DNA from: JAOAPY01 sp038237475
GTDB taxonomy: Bacteria > Acidobacteriota > Blastocatellia > Pyrinomonadales > Pyrinomonadaceae
Length of the DNA stretch: 64,000 nucleotides
Direction: 5' to 3'
Assembly: GCA_038237475.1 (NCBI GenBank)
Contig: JBBRYS010000010.1
Span: forward strand, 62,001 to 126,000
The translations under genes were made by a program, and so were the position numbers. The notes under the pieces are model-generated. The model was not told the DNA's origin. It saw only the letters and a program-made list of their open reading frames with translations, and did not search any database. This document shows, in pieces, positions 9,901 through 19,015 of this stretch. The number at the start of each line of letters is the position of its first letter. The stretch's first letter is position 1.

Positions 9901-11127
9901 GGCAGTAACAACCCGGCTGGGCCGTTCAACTTCATCGGCCCGGATAGCACGGCTGCGACTTTCTTTACTTCCAGCCCAGCCTCGATCGTTAACCTGGTAA
10001 ATGGCCTACGATACTTGAAGTACAAAACTTTCCTGACAACAACCAACGGCGCGGTCACTCCAACTGTGAGCGACGTCACGGTCTGTTACAACCAGGGACC
10101 AACCGCGGCACCGGCCGTCCTCGGTGGCGGGATTACTACGCGGGACGGCGCGCCGCTCGCGGGGGTAACTATTAACCTGAGCGGGTCCAGATCGATGGAG
10201 GCCATCTCTGACAGCAACGGCAACTACCGCTTTGAGAATATTGAGACGGGTGACTTTTACACGGTTACGCCGGCGCTGGAGAACTATCACTTTAGTCCTG
10301 CCAGTCGTTCGTTCTCGTTAACCGGGAGTCGAACGGACGCGATGTTTACGGCTGAGCCGGATGCCACCCTCGTTGGCAATGCTATCGACACCGCTGAATA
10401 TTTTGTGCGGCAACAATATCTCGACTTCCTTGGTCGTGAACCTGATGCCAGTGGTCTCAACTACTGGAGTGATCAGATCAACTCCTGTCACGGCGATGCA
10501 GATTGTGTGCGCACGAAACGCATCGACGTCTCGGCGGCGTTTTTCCTGTCGCAGGAATTCAAGGACACGGGTTCCTTCGTCTATCGTCTCTATCAAGGAG
10601 CGCTCGGCCGGCAACTGCGCTACAGCGAGTTCTCTGCTGATCGCGCGCAGGTTGTTGGTGGTCCAAACCTCGAAGCAAGCAAGGCTGCTTTTGCAGATGC
10701 ATTCGTCCAGCGTACGGATTTCATGAACAAGTACGCCACCAAGGCGACGGCGGAAGCTTTTGTCGATGCTCTGCTTCAGACGATGAGTGATTCGTCTGCG
10801 GTAAATCTGGCGAATGAACGTGCGGCCTTAATCAGCCGCTACAACGAGGGTGCTGGTCAGTCTGAGAGTCGCGCGCTCGTAGTGCGGCAATTGGTGGACA
10901 ATGCAACCTTCGCTGCTGCGGTTAACAACCAATCGTTCGTGGCCATGCAGTACTTTGGCTACCTGCGGCGTAGTTCGGATACAGAGGGCTATAACTTCTG
11001 GCTCAACGTGCTGAACAACAATCCGGAGAATTATCGCGGTATGGTTTGTTCGTTCATCACGTCGACCGAGTTTCAACGGCGCTTCAGCACCATTGTCTCG
11101 CACAGCAACGCGGAGTGCGCGAGGTAG
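6926..11127 (+). CDS. Very large exported protein with DUF4214 C-terminal module (one frameshift near 7790)
   Basis: The ATG at 6926 follows a good ribosome-binding site (AAGGAG at about 6911). Residues 8-24 form a signal peptide or membrane anchor. About 200 low-complexity Ser/Thr/Pro-rich residues precede a propeller-like region (GFGAGSPPDTNGDVGPNNYIQ...). At about 7789-7792 one T appears to be missing: the first frame reads DTNN then nonsense, while the next resumes with GDPVALYDSFEDRWI. With the base restored the protein is 1400 residues. Later regions are a short carboxypeptidase-regulatory-like repeat (GTLQGTVTVTPGG), a beta-rich region, a second such domain (GGGITTRDGAPLAGV) and two DUF4214 units ending MVCSFITSTEFQRRF...ECAR. 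As written, the sequence would give a 404-residue protein and an unanchored 1108-residue piece starting with GTG at 7801. Confidence 0.8.
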
Positions 11128-11374
11128 AGGCGCTCAGAGTACCGCCTTCAGGCGGGCATTTCTATTCATAAGAAGTTAGCCGCGGATCGCGGAGAGCGCG
11201 TATAGTAAAAATTATCAGCCACAGATAGACGCAGCTAAAGACACGGATCTGAGTAATCCAATCAGATCGATTTTATCTGTGGTTATCTGTGGCTTATTTT
11301 TTCCTGTCCGCGGAATCCGCGGCTAGTTCATTATTAAAGGAAACGCCCGCCTGAAGGCGGTACTCTGAGCGCCT
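11128..11374. mobile_element. 247-bp nested palindromic (MITE-like) element
   Basis: The outer arms are 35-bp inverted repeats (11,128-11,162 and 11,340-11,374) with one mismatch by eye, each containing the small hairpin CCGCCTT-AGGCGG. Inside are further nested inverted repeats: TTAGCCGCGGAT at 11,176 against ATCCGCGGCTA at 11,315, and GCCACAGATA at 11,218 against TATCTGTGGC at 11,284. No coding potential is seen. The organisation is that of a miniature inverted-repeat element or a pair of inverted REP units around a second palindrome. It starts directly at the stop codon of the preceding gene. Confidence 0.65.
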
Positions 11375-11499
11375 GTTGAAGTATTGACCCGTCGCCCGTT
11401 TAGGGTTTATTGTCGGTAACACTTCCAGTTATTTTAATCGCTTCGTCTCCGGCTGATGGAGTGCTTCGGGAATCTTCCAGAGCTTTGCTATCGTCGCGG

Positions 11500-11779
11500 C
11501 AAAATTGTCGATGCTCTCCTTACGACACTGGGCAACGAGGTGGGGGCGAACTTGAGTTCACAGCGTCAGAATTTGATTGATTTGTTTAATGCTGGTGGTC
11601 GAGGAAACGTGCTTTACCGCGTGGCTGATGCCGATGCTCAAGGTCGCAGCTTCTGGTTGAATGTGCAGAACAATGGCGTGAACTATCGCGGGATGGTCTG
11701 TTCGTTCATTACTGCAACGGAATATCAACGTCGCTTCAGCACCGTTGTCCCGAACAGCAACGCTGATTGCGCCAAGTGA
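11500..11779 (+). pseudogene. DUF4214 C-terminal fragment with in-frame deletion
   Basis: The frame reads KIVDALLTTLGNEVGANL, SQRQNLIDLFNAGGRGNV and LYRVAD, then jumps to ADAQGRSFWLNVQNN and ends YRGMVCSFITATEYQRRF...NADCAK. Compared with the protease paralog at 43.0 kb (GGRGAVMYRLAD ... FVTTQYFGYLRR), the segment containing MQYFGYLRR is missing. No start codon with a ribosome-binding site and no N-terminal module are present. It is most similar to the GGRG-type members (43.0 kb) rather than its immediate neighbours. An ATG at 11,456 exists but is in an unrelated context. Confidence 0.7.
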
Positions 11780-11790
11780 CATCCTCGATC

Positions 11791-11830
11791 GCTACAGGCG
11801 TTTAGGTACCGCCTTTAGGCGGGCTTTTCC
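11791..11830 (+). repeat. Palindromic repeat, family A
   Basis: CTACAGGCGTTTAGGTACCGCC followed by TTTAGGCGGGCTTTTCC. This is the same unit as the outer arms of the 11,128-11,374 element and the element at 38,331. The small hairpin with a following T-rich stretch lies 12 nt after the pseudogene stop and could terminate transcription. Confidence 0.65.
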
Positions 11831-11902
11831 GCCGGGGGAAGGGCAAAGAGCAAAGAGGTAAGTGTGCGTGAGCGCTACTTTCTCTGACGCCCACCGCGTT
11901 TG

Positions 11903-12135
11903 TTCAATCCCACCTGCGTCAGCGGGTGGATGGTTCAATTCCCGCCTACTTGAGGTGCTTATTCCGATTTTGAAAAATCCCACCTGCGAGCAGGTGATAA
12001 TTCAATACCGGCCTATGGTCGCAGCGAGCCTGGAATTGAACTATCCACCTGCCAACGCAGGTGGGATTCAAAAACTAATCTAAGTCGCCTGTAAGTTGGG
12101 ATTGAAACGTCCGCCTGCTTACGCAGGCGGGATTT
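11903..12135. repeat. Cluster of four palindromic repeats, family B
   Basis: Two units in plus orientation (11,903-11,946 and 11,975-12,014; core TCCCACCTGC ... GGTGGAT-GTTCAATTCC) are followed by two in reverse orientation (12,031-12,070 and 12,096-12,135; GGAATTGAA or GGATTGAAA, then the inverted core CCACCTGC ... GCAGGTGGGATT). Each unit folds into a short hairpin. Spacing is irregular (17-28 nt) and orientation alternates, as for REP/BIME-type clusters. They fill the gap between the DUF4214 fragment and the convergent minus-strand gene ending at 12,225; nothing else is seen in this 440-bp gap. Confidence 0.8.
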
Positions 12136-12224
12136 GCGGGGCTCTGTCGCCTTAGGATTCTCATCCCACCTACCTAGGCTGAGCTAGACGGGAGGCGCCA
12201 CCACCAGCGCCACCACTCCTTACT

Positions 12225-15200
12225 CTACTGGCAGTCCTGGTTTGATCGAGTGACTGATGGTCCAGAGCGCAACTGATATTCGGTTGAGGTAATAAACGAA
12301 CAGACCATGCCGCGGAAATTTCTCGGCTGACTGGCATCCAAAATGTTCAACCAGAAATCATAGCCGCCCTGGTCCGGATCCCGCCGCAGGTAACCGAAGT
12401 ATTGCATCAACACAAAGGCCGGATTGTATTCGCGAGCCTGGAACTCCTGAATATTAATCATATCCAACAGCACCTGGGCCCTGGTCCTGGTTGCCGAGTT
12501 CAATCCATCGATCGCCGCCTGACGTTGCGCGCCAAAGTCCGGACCACCGAGACCCGCCGTCCCGTAAAGGCTATTCACGAACACATCCGCCGCAAGTGAC
12601 GGCGGATACTGTGAGACAAACTCAGGGCGGGCGACAAATGCGTTCGCATAATCAATCGTGCTCTGGGGTAAGCCTGAGCCACCAACCAGCAGGGCCCGGT
12701 CGGCTATGAATTGCGCGAAGGAGACATTGGCGCGATTCGGAACGTTCGCACGCGTGCCATAGGCGCCGCGATACGTGCGATAAACCACGTAGCCCGTTTG
12801 CTGGAATTCAAGTTCGATAAAGAAAGCGGCCGAGACGCCAATGCGCTGCGCATGAATACAAGCTGCATCACCTCCGCAATCTGTGATCACCGATGTCCAG
12901 TACTCGAGTCCGCCCTGATCCGGATCGCGGCTGAGAAAATCTCGATAGTGCTGCCAGACAAAGAACTGCGCCGTGTCCAAAGCATTGGGCGTTAAAGGCT
13001 CGTCGCGATTAAGTGTGCCGTTGCCATCTCGATCGATGGAGTTGCGGCGGCCCGCACCGACTGCTACGCCTGTAAAAGTTAACTCTGCACGAGTGCCGGC
13101 TTGCTGCAATAGCGTCGCCAGTGGAACGCTCGCCTCTCCCTGCTTATCCGTTTGATAACTGCCGTTGCCAAGATACAAAAAGCCGCGGGGCGTGCCGTTG
13201 TAAAGTCCGCGCACCACCAGCTCGCAGTTGTGGGCACCGGCCTGCGACTGCAACAGATTTATGCGATTGATGACAGCTGTTGAAGTTCTGTTGTCGGCAT
13301 CAACGGTTACCGGAAGTCCGACCGCAGGCGCAATGCCGCTGTCGAAGGCAAGCACAAACTGCTCGATATCGCGACGCTGATTGTCGTTCTGAAAAACAAA
13401 CGGGCTGGCATGCAGAAAACTAAACAGAGTGTCGGTAGAGCCATCGTGGATAAACCCATAACCCGTCACCTGCTCACCGGGCACGCGAAAGAAACCGGTC
13501 TTCTGATATTCACCCCGCAGTTGGGGCACCTTCAGGTCCTGCGATTCTGCTATCGCGAAGGCAGGAATCAATGCGCCGTTTGTCCCCGTGCCGCTACCGG
13601 GAGTTGCCGTATGACACTGGTTGCAGGTGAAGATACCTCCATCCAGCAGGTTGTTATTGAAGAGTGTCGCACCGCGCGCCGCGCTCGGGCCCGTCGCGGG
13701 ATTCGGGAGAGTGCGGTCGAGATTCTGATTGGGATTTGGCGGATAACTGAGAGACTGAACAAAGGCCTGGAAGTCAGCCATCTCGGCGCCCGTCAACTGT
13801 CGCGGCCCGCCCAACAAACTTACAAAGGCCGGATTAAAGCTTGCCAATTGGGCGCGATCGCCACGCCAGTGCAAAGGCTCTGTGCCGCTGATGCCGCGCA
13901 GAGACTGGGTCGTCATCGGTCCCTTCATCGGATGGAATATCGATTGGCCCACGCCGAAGGGTCCACCCAGCGGATTTGCCACGATTTGCATATCCCCGAT
14001 CGGATCTCCCAGATCCCAGGCGAGCCCATCGCGATGACCATTCCCGTGACAACTGGCGCAAGACAGATCACCGTGAGCCGAAAGACTACCATCGTAAAGA
14101 AATCGCCGCCCGCGACTGAGCTGAGCGGGCTCAGGATTAAATCCCACGGGCACTGTAGCAATGCGAGTTCTGGTTACCGTGTCGAGAATGCTCACGGTCT
14201 CGTCAAAGCGATTGAGCACATAAAGCAGCGGCCGCTTCGGATTCAGTGCGAGGCCGGTCGGTCCCTGCCCCACCGCGATGCGCGCGACGACATCCATACC
14301 CGGGGTAAGCACCGCCACCCTGGCTGAACCAGTGGCCGAGAGATACAACGTTCCACCGGGTTCGCGCACGATGTCAGCCGGAAGGGCCAGACTGTCAGCC
14401 CGCTCAGTCTCAGTCCCGGCGGGATTACCATAATTTATATGCTGATTGAGATCGCTGGTGGTGACAGTAGTGTTGGCCAGCCCTACCAGTGATATCCGAG
14501 TATTGAGGAAGCGTCCGCGCAGGTTTGGTTCAAACCGCACATCGTTGTGGGCCTCGTCGTTAATGACATCAAACTCATTACTGAGGGGATTGAAGACACC
14601 GTTTCCTATGTGCGTGCCGACGTGTCGTACTTCGCGACTGACCGTCGCCGCCGCACCGCTCGCATCCAGGACTACGAGATCAACGTCGGCGAGCGAATAA
14701 GGAATAAAAGGATTCCAGCGTCCATCGCCACGTTCATCGGACCAGTTGGATCCGTTCCATCTGACAATCAATCCGACAGCCGGGGCTGCCGGCAAACCAG
14801 ACCTGAGAGCTGGTGAAGGAGCAGGTGGACCACCGCCGGCGGGTACGATGTCCGCCGGTATTATCGTTGTTTGGTTACCGGACTCAAATACAGAAACAAA
14901 TACCCGGGCGCCGGCGGAATCACGCGCGAGCGCGCGAGGTTGCTTGCCACGAATGGGAATTATCTGCGGGGCAGTCAGCGGAGCCGCGGGATCGAAAATC
15001 TTGATCTGGCTGGGGCCGGAAACGCACACAAAAGCCATCTCGCGCTGTTGCCCGGCAAAAAGAACGTCTGTGGGTTCATCGCCAACGTCCAGGGTGCGCG
15101 TGACATTCCATGTTTTCAAATCGACGACACTGACCGAGTCGGACAGCCAGTTGGTAACCCACACTTCGCGATCGTTGCGGGCAGCCACACTGACCGGCTC

Positions 15201-15464
15201 CAATCCGACAGGTATCTCCGCCATCAGGGTGAGCGTTCGACCGGTGAGGTGAAAAACCGAGAGACTGTTGTTGGGCGTATTGACCGCCAGCAGACGCGTC
15301 CCGTCCGGCGTGATCGCGAGCGGATGGATCTGCGGCGCCTCAAAGTTTTTATAAGGAGCAGGCAGTCCCTGTGCGTTAACTAATGGCGGATGAGTTTGCG
15401 CGGTCCAGATCACAATGCTCGCGACTGCGACAAGGACGATGACGGTTCGCTGATGAGTTTTCAT
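12225..15464 (-). CDS. YVTN beta-propeller / cytochrome c protein with DUF4214 C-terminus
   Basis: The start is set at the ATG at 15,464 because it begins a clear signal peptide (MKTHQRTVIVLVAVASIVIW); a GTG at 15,515 would add 17 charged residues in front. Residues ~40-430 contain YVTN/lactonase-type propeller repeats (VWVTNWLSDSVSVVDL, LLYVLNRFDETVSIL). Two haem c sites follow, CASCH near residue 468 and CNQCH near 612, in a MauG/di-haem peroxidase-like region. The C-terminal ~260 residues are a DUF4214 pair (FVWQHYRDFLSRDPDQGGLEYW ... MVCSFITSTEYQLRSG ... DCQ) with the conserved cysteines. It lacks the carboxypeptidase-regulatory-like domain of its neighbours. It is presumably an extracytoplasmic redox protein tethered by its DUF4214 tail; the electron partner is unknown. 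Confidence 0.85.
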   Translation of the reverse strand: MKTHQRTVIVLVAVASIVIWTAQTHPPLVNAQGLPAPYKNFEAPQIHPLAITPDGTRLLAVNTPNNSLSVFHLTGRTLTLMAEIPVGLEPVSVAARNDREVWVTNWLSDSVSVVDLKTWNVTRTLDVGDEPTDVLFAGQQREMAFVCVSGPSQIKIFDPAAPLTAPQIIPIRGKQPRALARDSAGARVFVSVFESGNQTTIIPADIVPAGGGPPAPSPALRSGLPAAPAVGLIVRWNGSNWSDERGDGRWNPFIPYSLADVDLVVLDASGAAATVSREVRHVGTHIGNGVFNPLSNEFDVINDEAHNDVRFEPNLRGRFLNTRISLVGLANTTVTTSDLNQHINYGNPAGTETERADSLALPADIVREPGGTLYLSATGSARVAVLTPGMDVVARIAVGQGPTGLALNPKRPLLYVLNRFDETVSILDTVTRTRIATVPVGFNPEPAQLSRGRRFLYDGSLSAHGDLSCASCHGNGHRDGLAWDLGDPIGDMQIVANPLGGPFGVGQSIFHPMKGPMTTQSLRGISGTEPLHWRGDRAQLASFNPAFVSLLGGPRQLTGAEMADFQAFVQSLSYPPNPNQNLDRTLPNPATGPSAARGATLFNNNLLDGGIFTCNQCHTATPGSGTGTNGALIPAFAIAESQDLKVPQLRGEYQKTGFFRVPGEQVTGYGFIHDGSTDTLFSFLHASPFVFQNDNQRRDIEQFVLAFDSGIAPAVGLPVTVDADNRTSTAVINRINLLQSQAGAHNCELVVRGLYNGTPRGFLYLGNGSYQTDKQGEASVPLATLLQQAGTRAELTFTGVAVGAGRRNSIDRDGNGTLNRDEPLTPNALDTAQFFVWQHYRDFLSRDPDQGGLEYWTSVITDCGGDAACIHAQRIGVSAAFFIELEFQQTGYVVYRTYRGAYGTRANVPNRANVSFAQFIADRALLVGGSGLPQSTIDYANAFVARPEFVSQYPPSLAADVFVNSLYGTAGLGGPDFGAQRQAAIDGLNSATRTRAQVLLDMINIQEFQAREYNPAFVLMQYFGYLRRDPDQGGYDFWLNILDASQPRNFRGMVCSFITSTEYQLRSGPSVTRSNQDCQ

Positions 15465-15786
15465 GTGGGTTTGACGTCCAGGCTTTCTTTTGCTTTTCGG
15501 AGTTGTCAGCGTCACCTCTCAGGGGGAGTTAGCTGGGTAAGATTGCGCGGTTGATTATTTCGGGAATCGGAGAAAATAGCAACAGTTAGCTGGACAGCTT
15601 GCCAATCTTTGACATTCACCCACTCCGGGCCTCAAAATTTCACTCCCTGCCAACCTGAGCTCCCGTCACGAAGGTCTCAGCCGGCATGGGGCCGGCTACC
15701 GTTTCCAGCGTTCTTCCAGGACAGGAAAAAATCTTATTTGTCCGTCAGTAACCGGCTAACCGTCGTCCCGTTTGTATGGAGATTTA
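15465..15786. other. Divergent intergenic region with a hairpin
   Basis: This gap separates two divergent exported-protein genes and must hold both promoters, although no convincing -35/-10 pair was found. A GC-rich hairpin (AGCCGGC-ATGGG-GCCGGCT, 15,679-15,697) lies in the middle. Confidence 0.4.
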
Positions 15787-18700
15787 ATGAGTAAGGACAG
15801 ATTTGAACGAGCTGTCACTCGGAGTAACCGGCGGGCTCAACTCATCACCCTCTTCAAGCCAGTTGCGATGCTTCTCGCGCTGTTGCTTTTGTTGACAACA
15901 GGGATGGCGCAACGCCACTTTTCCGGCGCTGGCAGCTCCAGATTCAGTTGCATAGCTCGCGAGCGCGGCGCCGCTAAGCGACTCGCGCCGACACCACAAA
16001 GTTCCGATAAGCGCGACGCCGGTATTCCATGGTCTGGCGACAGGGGCGTCGTCCGGACAACGACCGAGATCATGCTGGCCCAGTCCCACTCGAAACCCGG
16101 GCTCGTCGTCTTAAAGCCGGAGCGCGAAATATCAGAAGACGATCGGCGCGAGCAGGATCACAACGCCGTAAGCCAGGCGGCAGTACCCAACCGCGTCTTT
16201 GAGAACGCGAACGTTAACCAGACTACCCCAAGCACCGCAGCCCCACAGACAGTCACGACCAACTTCAATGCGGTTATCGCCCCTGCCGAAACCAGCAAAT
16301 CTCCTCCCGACACGATGGGGACCGTGGGACCAGCACAGTTCTTTCTATTTATAAACGGCAGGCTTAAGACCTTCAATAAGGGGACAGGTGTGGCTGATGG
16401 CGTGCTCAATGCCGATCCTGATGTCTTCTTTAGCTCCGTCATGTCATCGTTCCCTCCAGGCGGATTAAATTTTACGAGCGATCCTCAACTGCGTTATGAC
16501 CGGCTGAGCAGCCGCTGGATCCTAACCATGATCGATCTTCCGAGTACGTCGCCCTCGAGCATCGCGAATCTGCCGAATCGCATTCTGATCGCAGTTTCAG
16601 ACGCGGCCAGCGCCGGTGTCATTTCGCCGGGAACGATGTGGACATTCTATTTTGTGCAGCAGGACATCGTGGGCGGCGGGCCTTCGAGTGGAGAGTTCCT
16701 CGACTACCCCTCGCTCGGTGTAGACAGCCAGGCACTTTATATCGGCGGCGTGATGTATGACGCGGCAGCCGGTATTTTGAAAAACACCTCTGCGTTTGTA
16801 GTGCGCAAGAGCTCGATTCTCAGCGGCGGGCCGGTCGTCACCACCGCCTTTCGAAACTTAATTAACGGCGATGGACCAAACGCGCCACGCGGCGTCGATA
16901 ATTACGATCCCAGCTCGAACGAAGGCTACTTTGTCGGTGTCAGCCATGCCGCTCTCGGCAGACTAATCATCCGCCGTGTGAGCGATCCAGGTGGCTCGCC
17001 AACTATCTCGGGGAACATCGCTCTTACGGTCAACGCCACCTCGAATCCCATCAACGTGGACCATCTGGGTAATACGAGTGGGGCAAGCGGCGAGCTTGAC
17101 ACGTTGAAAGACAGGCTGATGGCGGCCCATATTCAAAACGGCCGGCTCTGGACCGCCCACGCGAATGCTGTCACAAGCAGCGGTGTTTCATCCGAAGTCG
17201 ATCCCGAACGACGCAACGGGGTGCGCTGGTACGAACTCAACGGCATCCGCAGCAGCGACAATGGTGGTGTGCCTGCAGTAGTTCAATCAGGGACAATCTT
17301 TGACAACGCACCCTCAGCGGCAGCCGCTCGTCAATACTGGATGGCGACAGTAATGGTATCCGGTCAGGGGCATGCCGCCTTTGGCTTCAGCTCGGCCGGT
17401 TCAGCCTATCGAATCAATGCTGCCACCAACGGCCGGCTCGCTAACAACACTCTCGGCACGACCCAGGCGGTTGCGTTCTATACGGCGAGTTCCACAGCTT
17501 ACAATCCGCCAGCGGATCCGGGAGGGATCGACGGCCGGCACTGGGGCGACTATTCCTTCACGAGTCTTGACCCGCTCGACGATATGACGATGTGGACGAT
17601 CCAGCAGTATTGCAGCGCCACCGATACCTATGGACTGCAAGTGGCGAAGCTCGCTGCGCCGCCTCCGGCAACTCCGGCTTCAGCTTCGCCTTCAACTGTG
17701 TCTATTAATCTGCCCTCAGTGAATGTCGTGATCACGGGCACGCCTGTGAATGGTTCCGGCTTTTATGATCCAGGCGCAGATCTGGCGACCCCAGCCTTGG
17801 CCTTCAGTCACATCTCCGCGAGCGTATCCGGTGGCGTCACAGTCAACAGCGTCACTTACACCAATCCGACTCATGTCACGCTCAACCTCTCGACTCTCGG
17901 AACTCCAACCGGTCCCAAGGATGTCACCATCACCAATCCTGACGGGCAAAGCTCGACAGGTACCGCCGTCATAATGATAACGGGGCCATCGGCGTCGCCT
18001 GCGACTATCAGCGGTCGCATCACCGACACGTCAGGTGTGCCAGTGGGGGGAGTCACGTTATATCTCAGTGGTCCAACCACGAAGACAACTGTTACCGACG
18101 GCCTGGGCCAGTACCGCTTTAATGGAGTAGAAGCTGGTGGATTTTTCACTGTTACGCCCCGACTGTCGAACTACACCTTCTCTCCCGCGAGTCGATCATT
18201 CTCCGTCGCCGGTAATAAGACTGACGCAGCCTTCACTGCGGCAGCCAATGCCGTTACTACCGCCAACGCCATCGATACTGCGGAATACTTTGTGCGACAG
18301 CAGTATCTTGACTTCCTCGGCCGCGAACCCGACGCAGATGGCTTGAATTACTGGAGCGCCCAGCTGAACTCCTGTAACGGCGATGCAGATTGTGTGCACG
18401 CGAAACGCATCGACGTTTCCGCTGCGTTTTTCCTGTCACAGGAATTTGCGGACACAGGCTCGTTTGTCTACCGGCTATATCAGGGAGCATTAAGTCGCCA
18501 ACTGCGCTACAGTGAGTTCTCTGCTGAGCGCGCGCAGCTAGTTGGTGGGCCAAATCTGGAAGCGAGCAAGGCTGCTCTTGCCGCCGCCTTCGTGCAGCGG
18601 TCGGAGTTCATGGACAAGTATCAGGGCAAGGCCACGGCGGAAGCTTTCGTCGATGCTCTGCTGCAAAACATAAGCGACTCGGGCAAGGTGAATCTGACGA

Positions 18701-19014
18701 GCGAACGCGCCGCCCTAATCAGTTGGTACAACGAAGGTCCCAATCAGAATGCGAGTCGTGCTCTCGTGCTGCGGCAACTGGTCGACAACGCAACCTTCGC
18801 GGCTGCGGTTAAGACCCAGTCGTTCATAGCCATGCAGTACTTTGGTTATCTGCAACGCAGCCCGGATGCGGAGGGTTACAACTTCTGGCTCATCGTACTG
18901 AACAACAACCCCGAGAACTATCGCGGCATGGTTTGTTCATTTATCACTGCGGCTGAGTTTCAACGCCGCTTCGGCTCCATTGTCTCGCACAGCAATGCAG
19001 AGTGCGGGAGGTGA
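15787..19014 (+). CDS. Exported IPT-domain protein with DUF4214 C-terminal module
   Basis: ATG 15,787 is preferred over the upstream TTG at 15,772 because GGAG lies 5-6 nt before it. The protein is 1075 residues, with a hydrophobic signal segment at about residues 25-42 (VAMLLALLLLLTTGMAQ). A large beta-rich region follows (SKSPPDTMGTVGPAQFFLF, resembling the PDTNGDVGPN motif of the 6.9-kb gene). An IPT/TIG-like domain is near residues 645-735 (ASPSTVSINLP, VTITNPDGQSS). Then come a carboxypeptidase-regulatory-like domain (ISGRITDTSGVPVGGV) and two DUF4214 units ending MVCSFITAAEFQRRF...ECGR. It is the intact reference copy of the cluster, with all four conserved tail cysteines. A surface or extracellular location is inferred; no enzymatic motif was recognised. 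Confidence 0.87.
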   Translation: MSKDRFERAVTRSNRRAQLITLFKPVAMLLALLLLLTTGMAQRHFSGAGSSRFSCIARERGAAKRLAPTPQSSDKRDAGIPWSGDRGVVRTTTEIMLAQSHSKPGLVVLKPEREISEDDRREQDHNAVSQAAVPNRVFENANVNQTTPSTAAPQTVTTNFNAVIAPAETSKSPPDTMGTVGPAQFFLFINGRLKTFNKGTGVADGVLNADPDVFFSSVMSSFPPGGLNFTSDPQLRYDRLSSRWILTMIDLPSTSPSSIANLPNRILIAVSDAASAGVISPGTMWTFYFVQQDIVGGGPSSGEFLDYPSLGVDSQALYIGGVMYDAAAGILKNTSAFVVRKSSILSGGPVVTTAFRNLINGDGPNAPRGVDNYDPSSNEGYFVGVSHAALGRLIIRRVSDPGGSPTISGNIALTVNATSNPINVDHLGNTSGASGELDTLKDRLMAAHIQNGRLWTAHANAVTSSGVSSEVDPERRNGVRWYELNGIRSSDNGGVPAVVQSGTIFDNAPSAAAARQYWMATVMVSGQGHAAFGFSSAGSAYRINAATNGRLANNTLGTTQAVAFYTASSTAYNPPADPGGIDGRHWGDYSFTSLDPLDDMTMWTIQQYCSATDTYGLQVAKLAAPPPATPASASPSTVSINLPSVNVVITGTPVNGSGFYDPGADLATPALAFSHISASVSGGVTVNSVTYTNPTHVTLNLSTLGTPTGPKDVTITNPDGQSSTGTAVIMITGPSASPATISGRITDTSGVPVGGVTLYLSGPTTKTTVTDGLGQYRFNGVEAGGFFTVTPRLSNYTFSPASRSFSVAGNKTDAAFTAAANAVTTANAIDTAEYFVRQQYLDFLGREPDADGLNYWSAQLNSCNGDADCVHAKRIDVSAAFFLSQEFADTGSFVYRLYQGALSRQLRYSEFSAERAQLVGGPNLEASKAALAAAFVQRSEFMDKYQGKATAEAFVDALLQNISDSGKVNLTSERAALISWYNEGPNQNASRALVLRQLVDNATFAAAVKTQSFIAMQYFGYLQRSPDAEGYNFWLIVLNNNPENYRGMVCSFITAAEFQRRFGSIVSHSNAECGR

Positions 19015-19015
19015 G

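Noticed and set aside
11931..11946. GGTTCAATTCC resembling a tRNA T-loop
   Set aside because: No acceptor, D or anticodon arm can be drawn around it; the same word recurs in every family B repeat.
12096..12135. GATTGAAAC-like word next to a palindrome, suggestive of a CRISPR repeat
   Set aside because: Units alternate in orientation, spacing is irregular and only 17-28 nt, sequences between units are not spacer-like in length, and no cas gene is present. It fits a REP-type cluster.
13410..14327. 305-codon open frame on the plus strand
   Set aside because: It is antisense to the YVTN/cytochrome gene, which has clear domains; its own translation has none.
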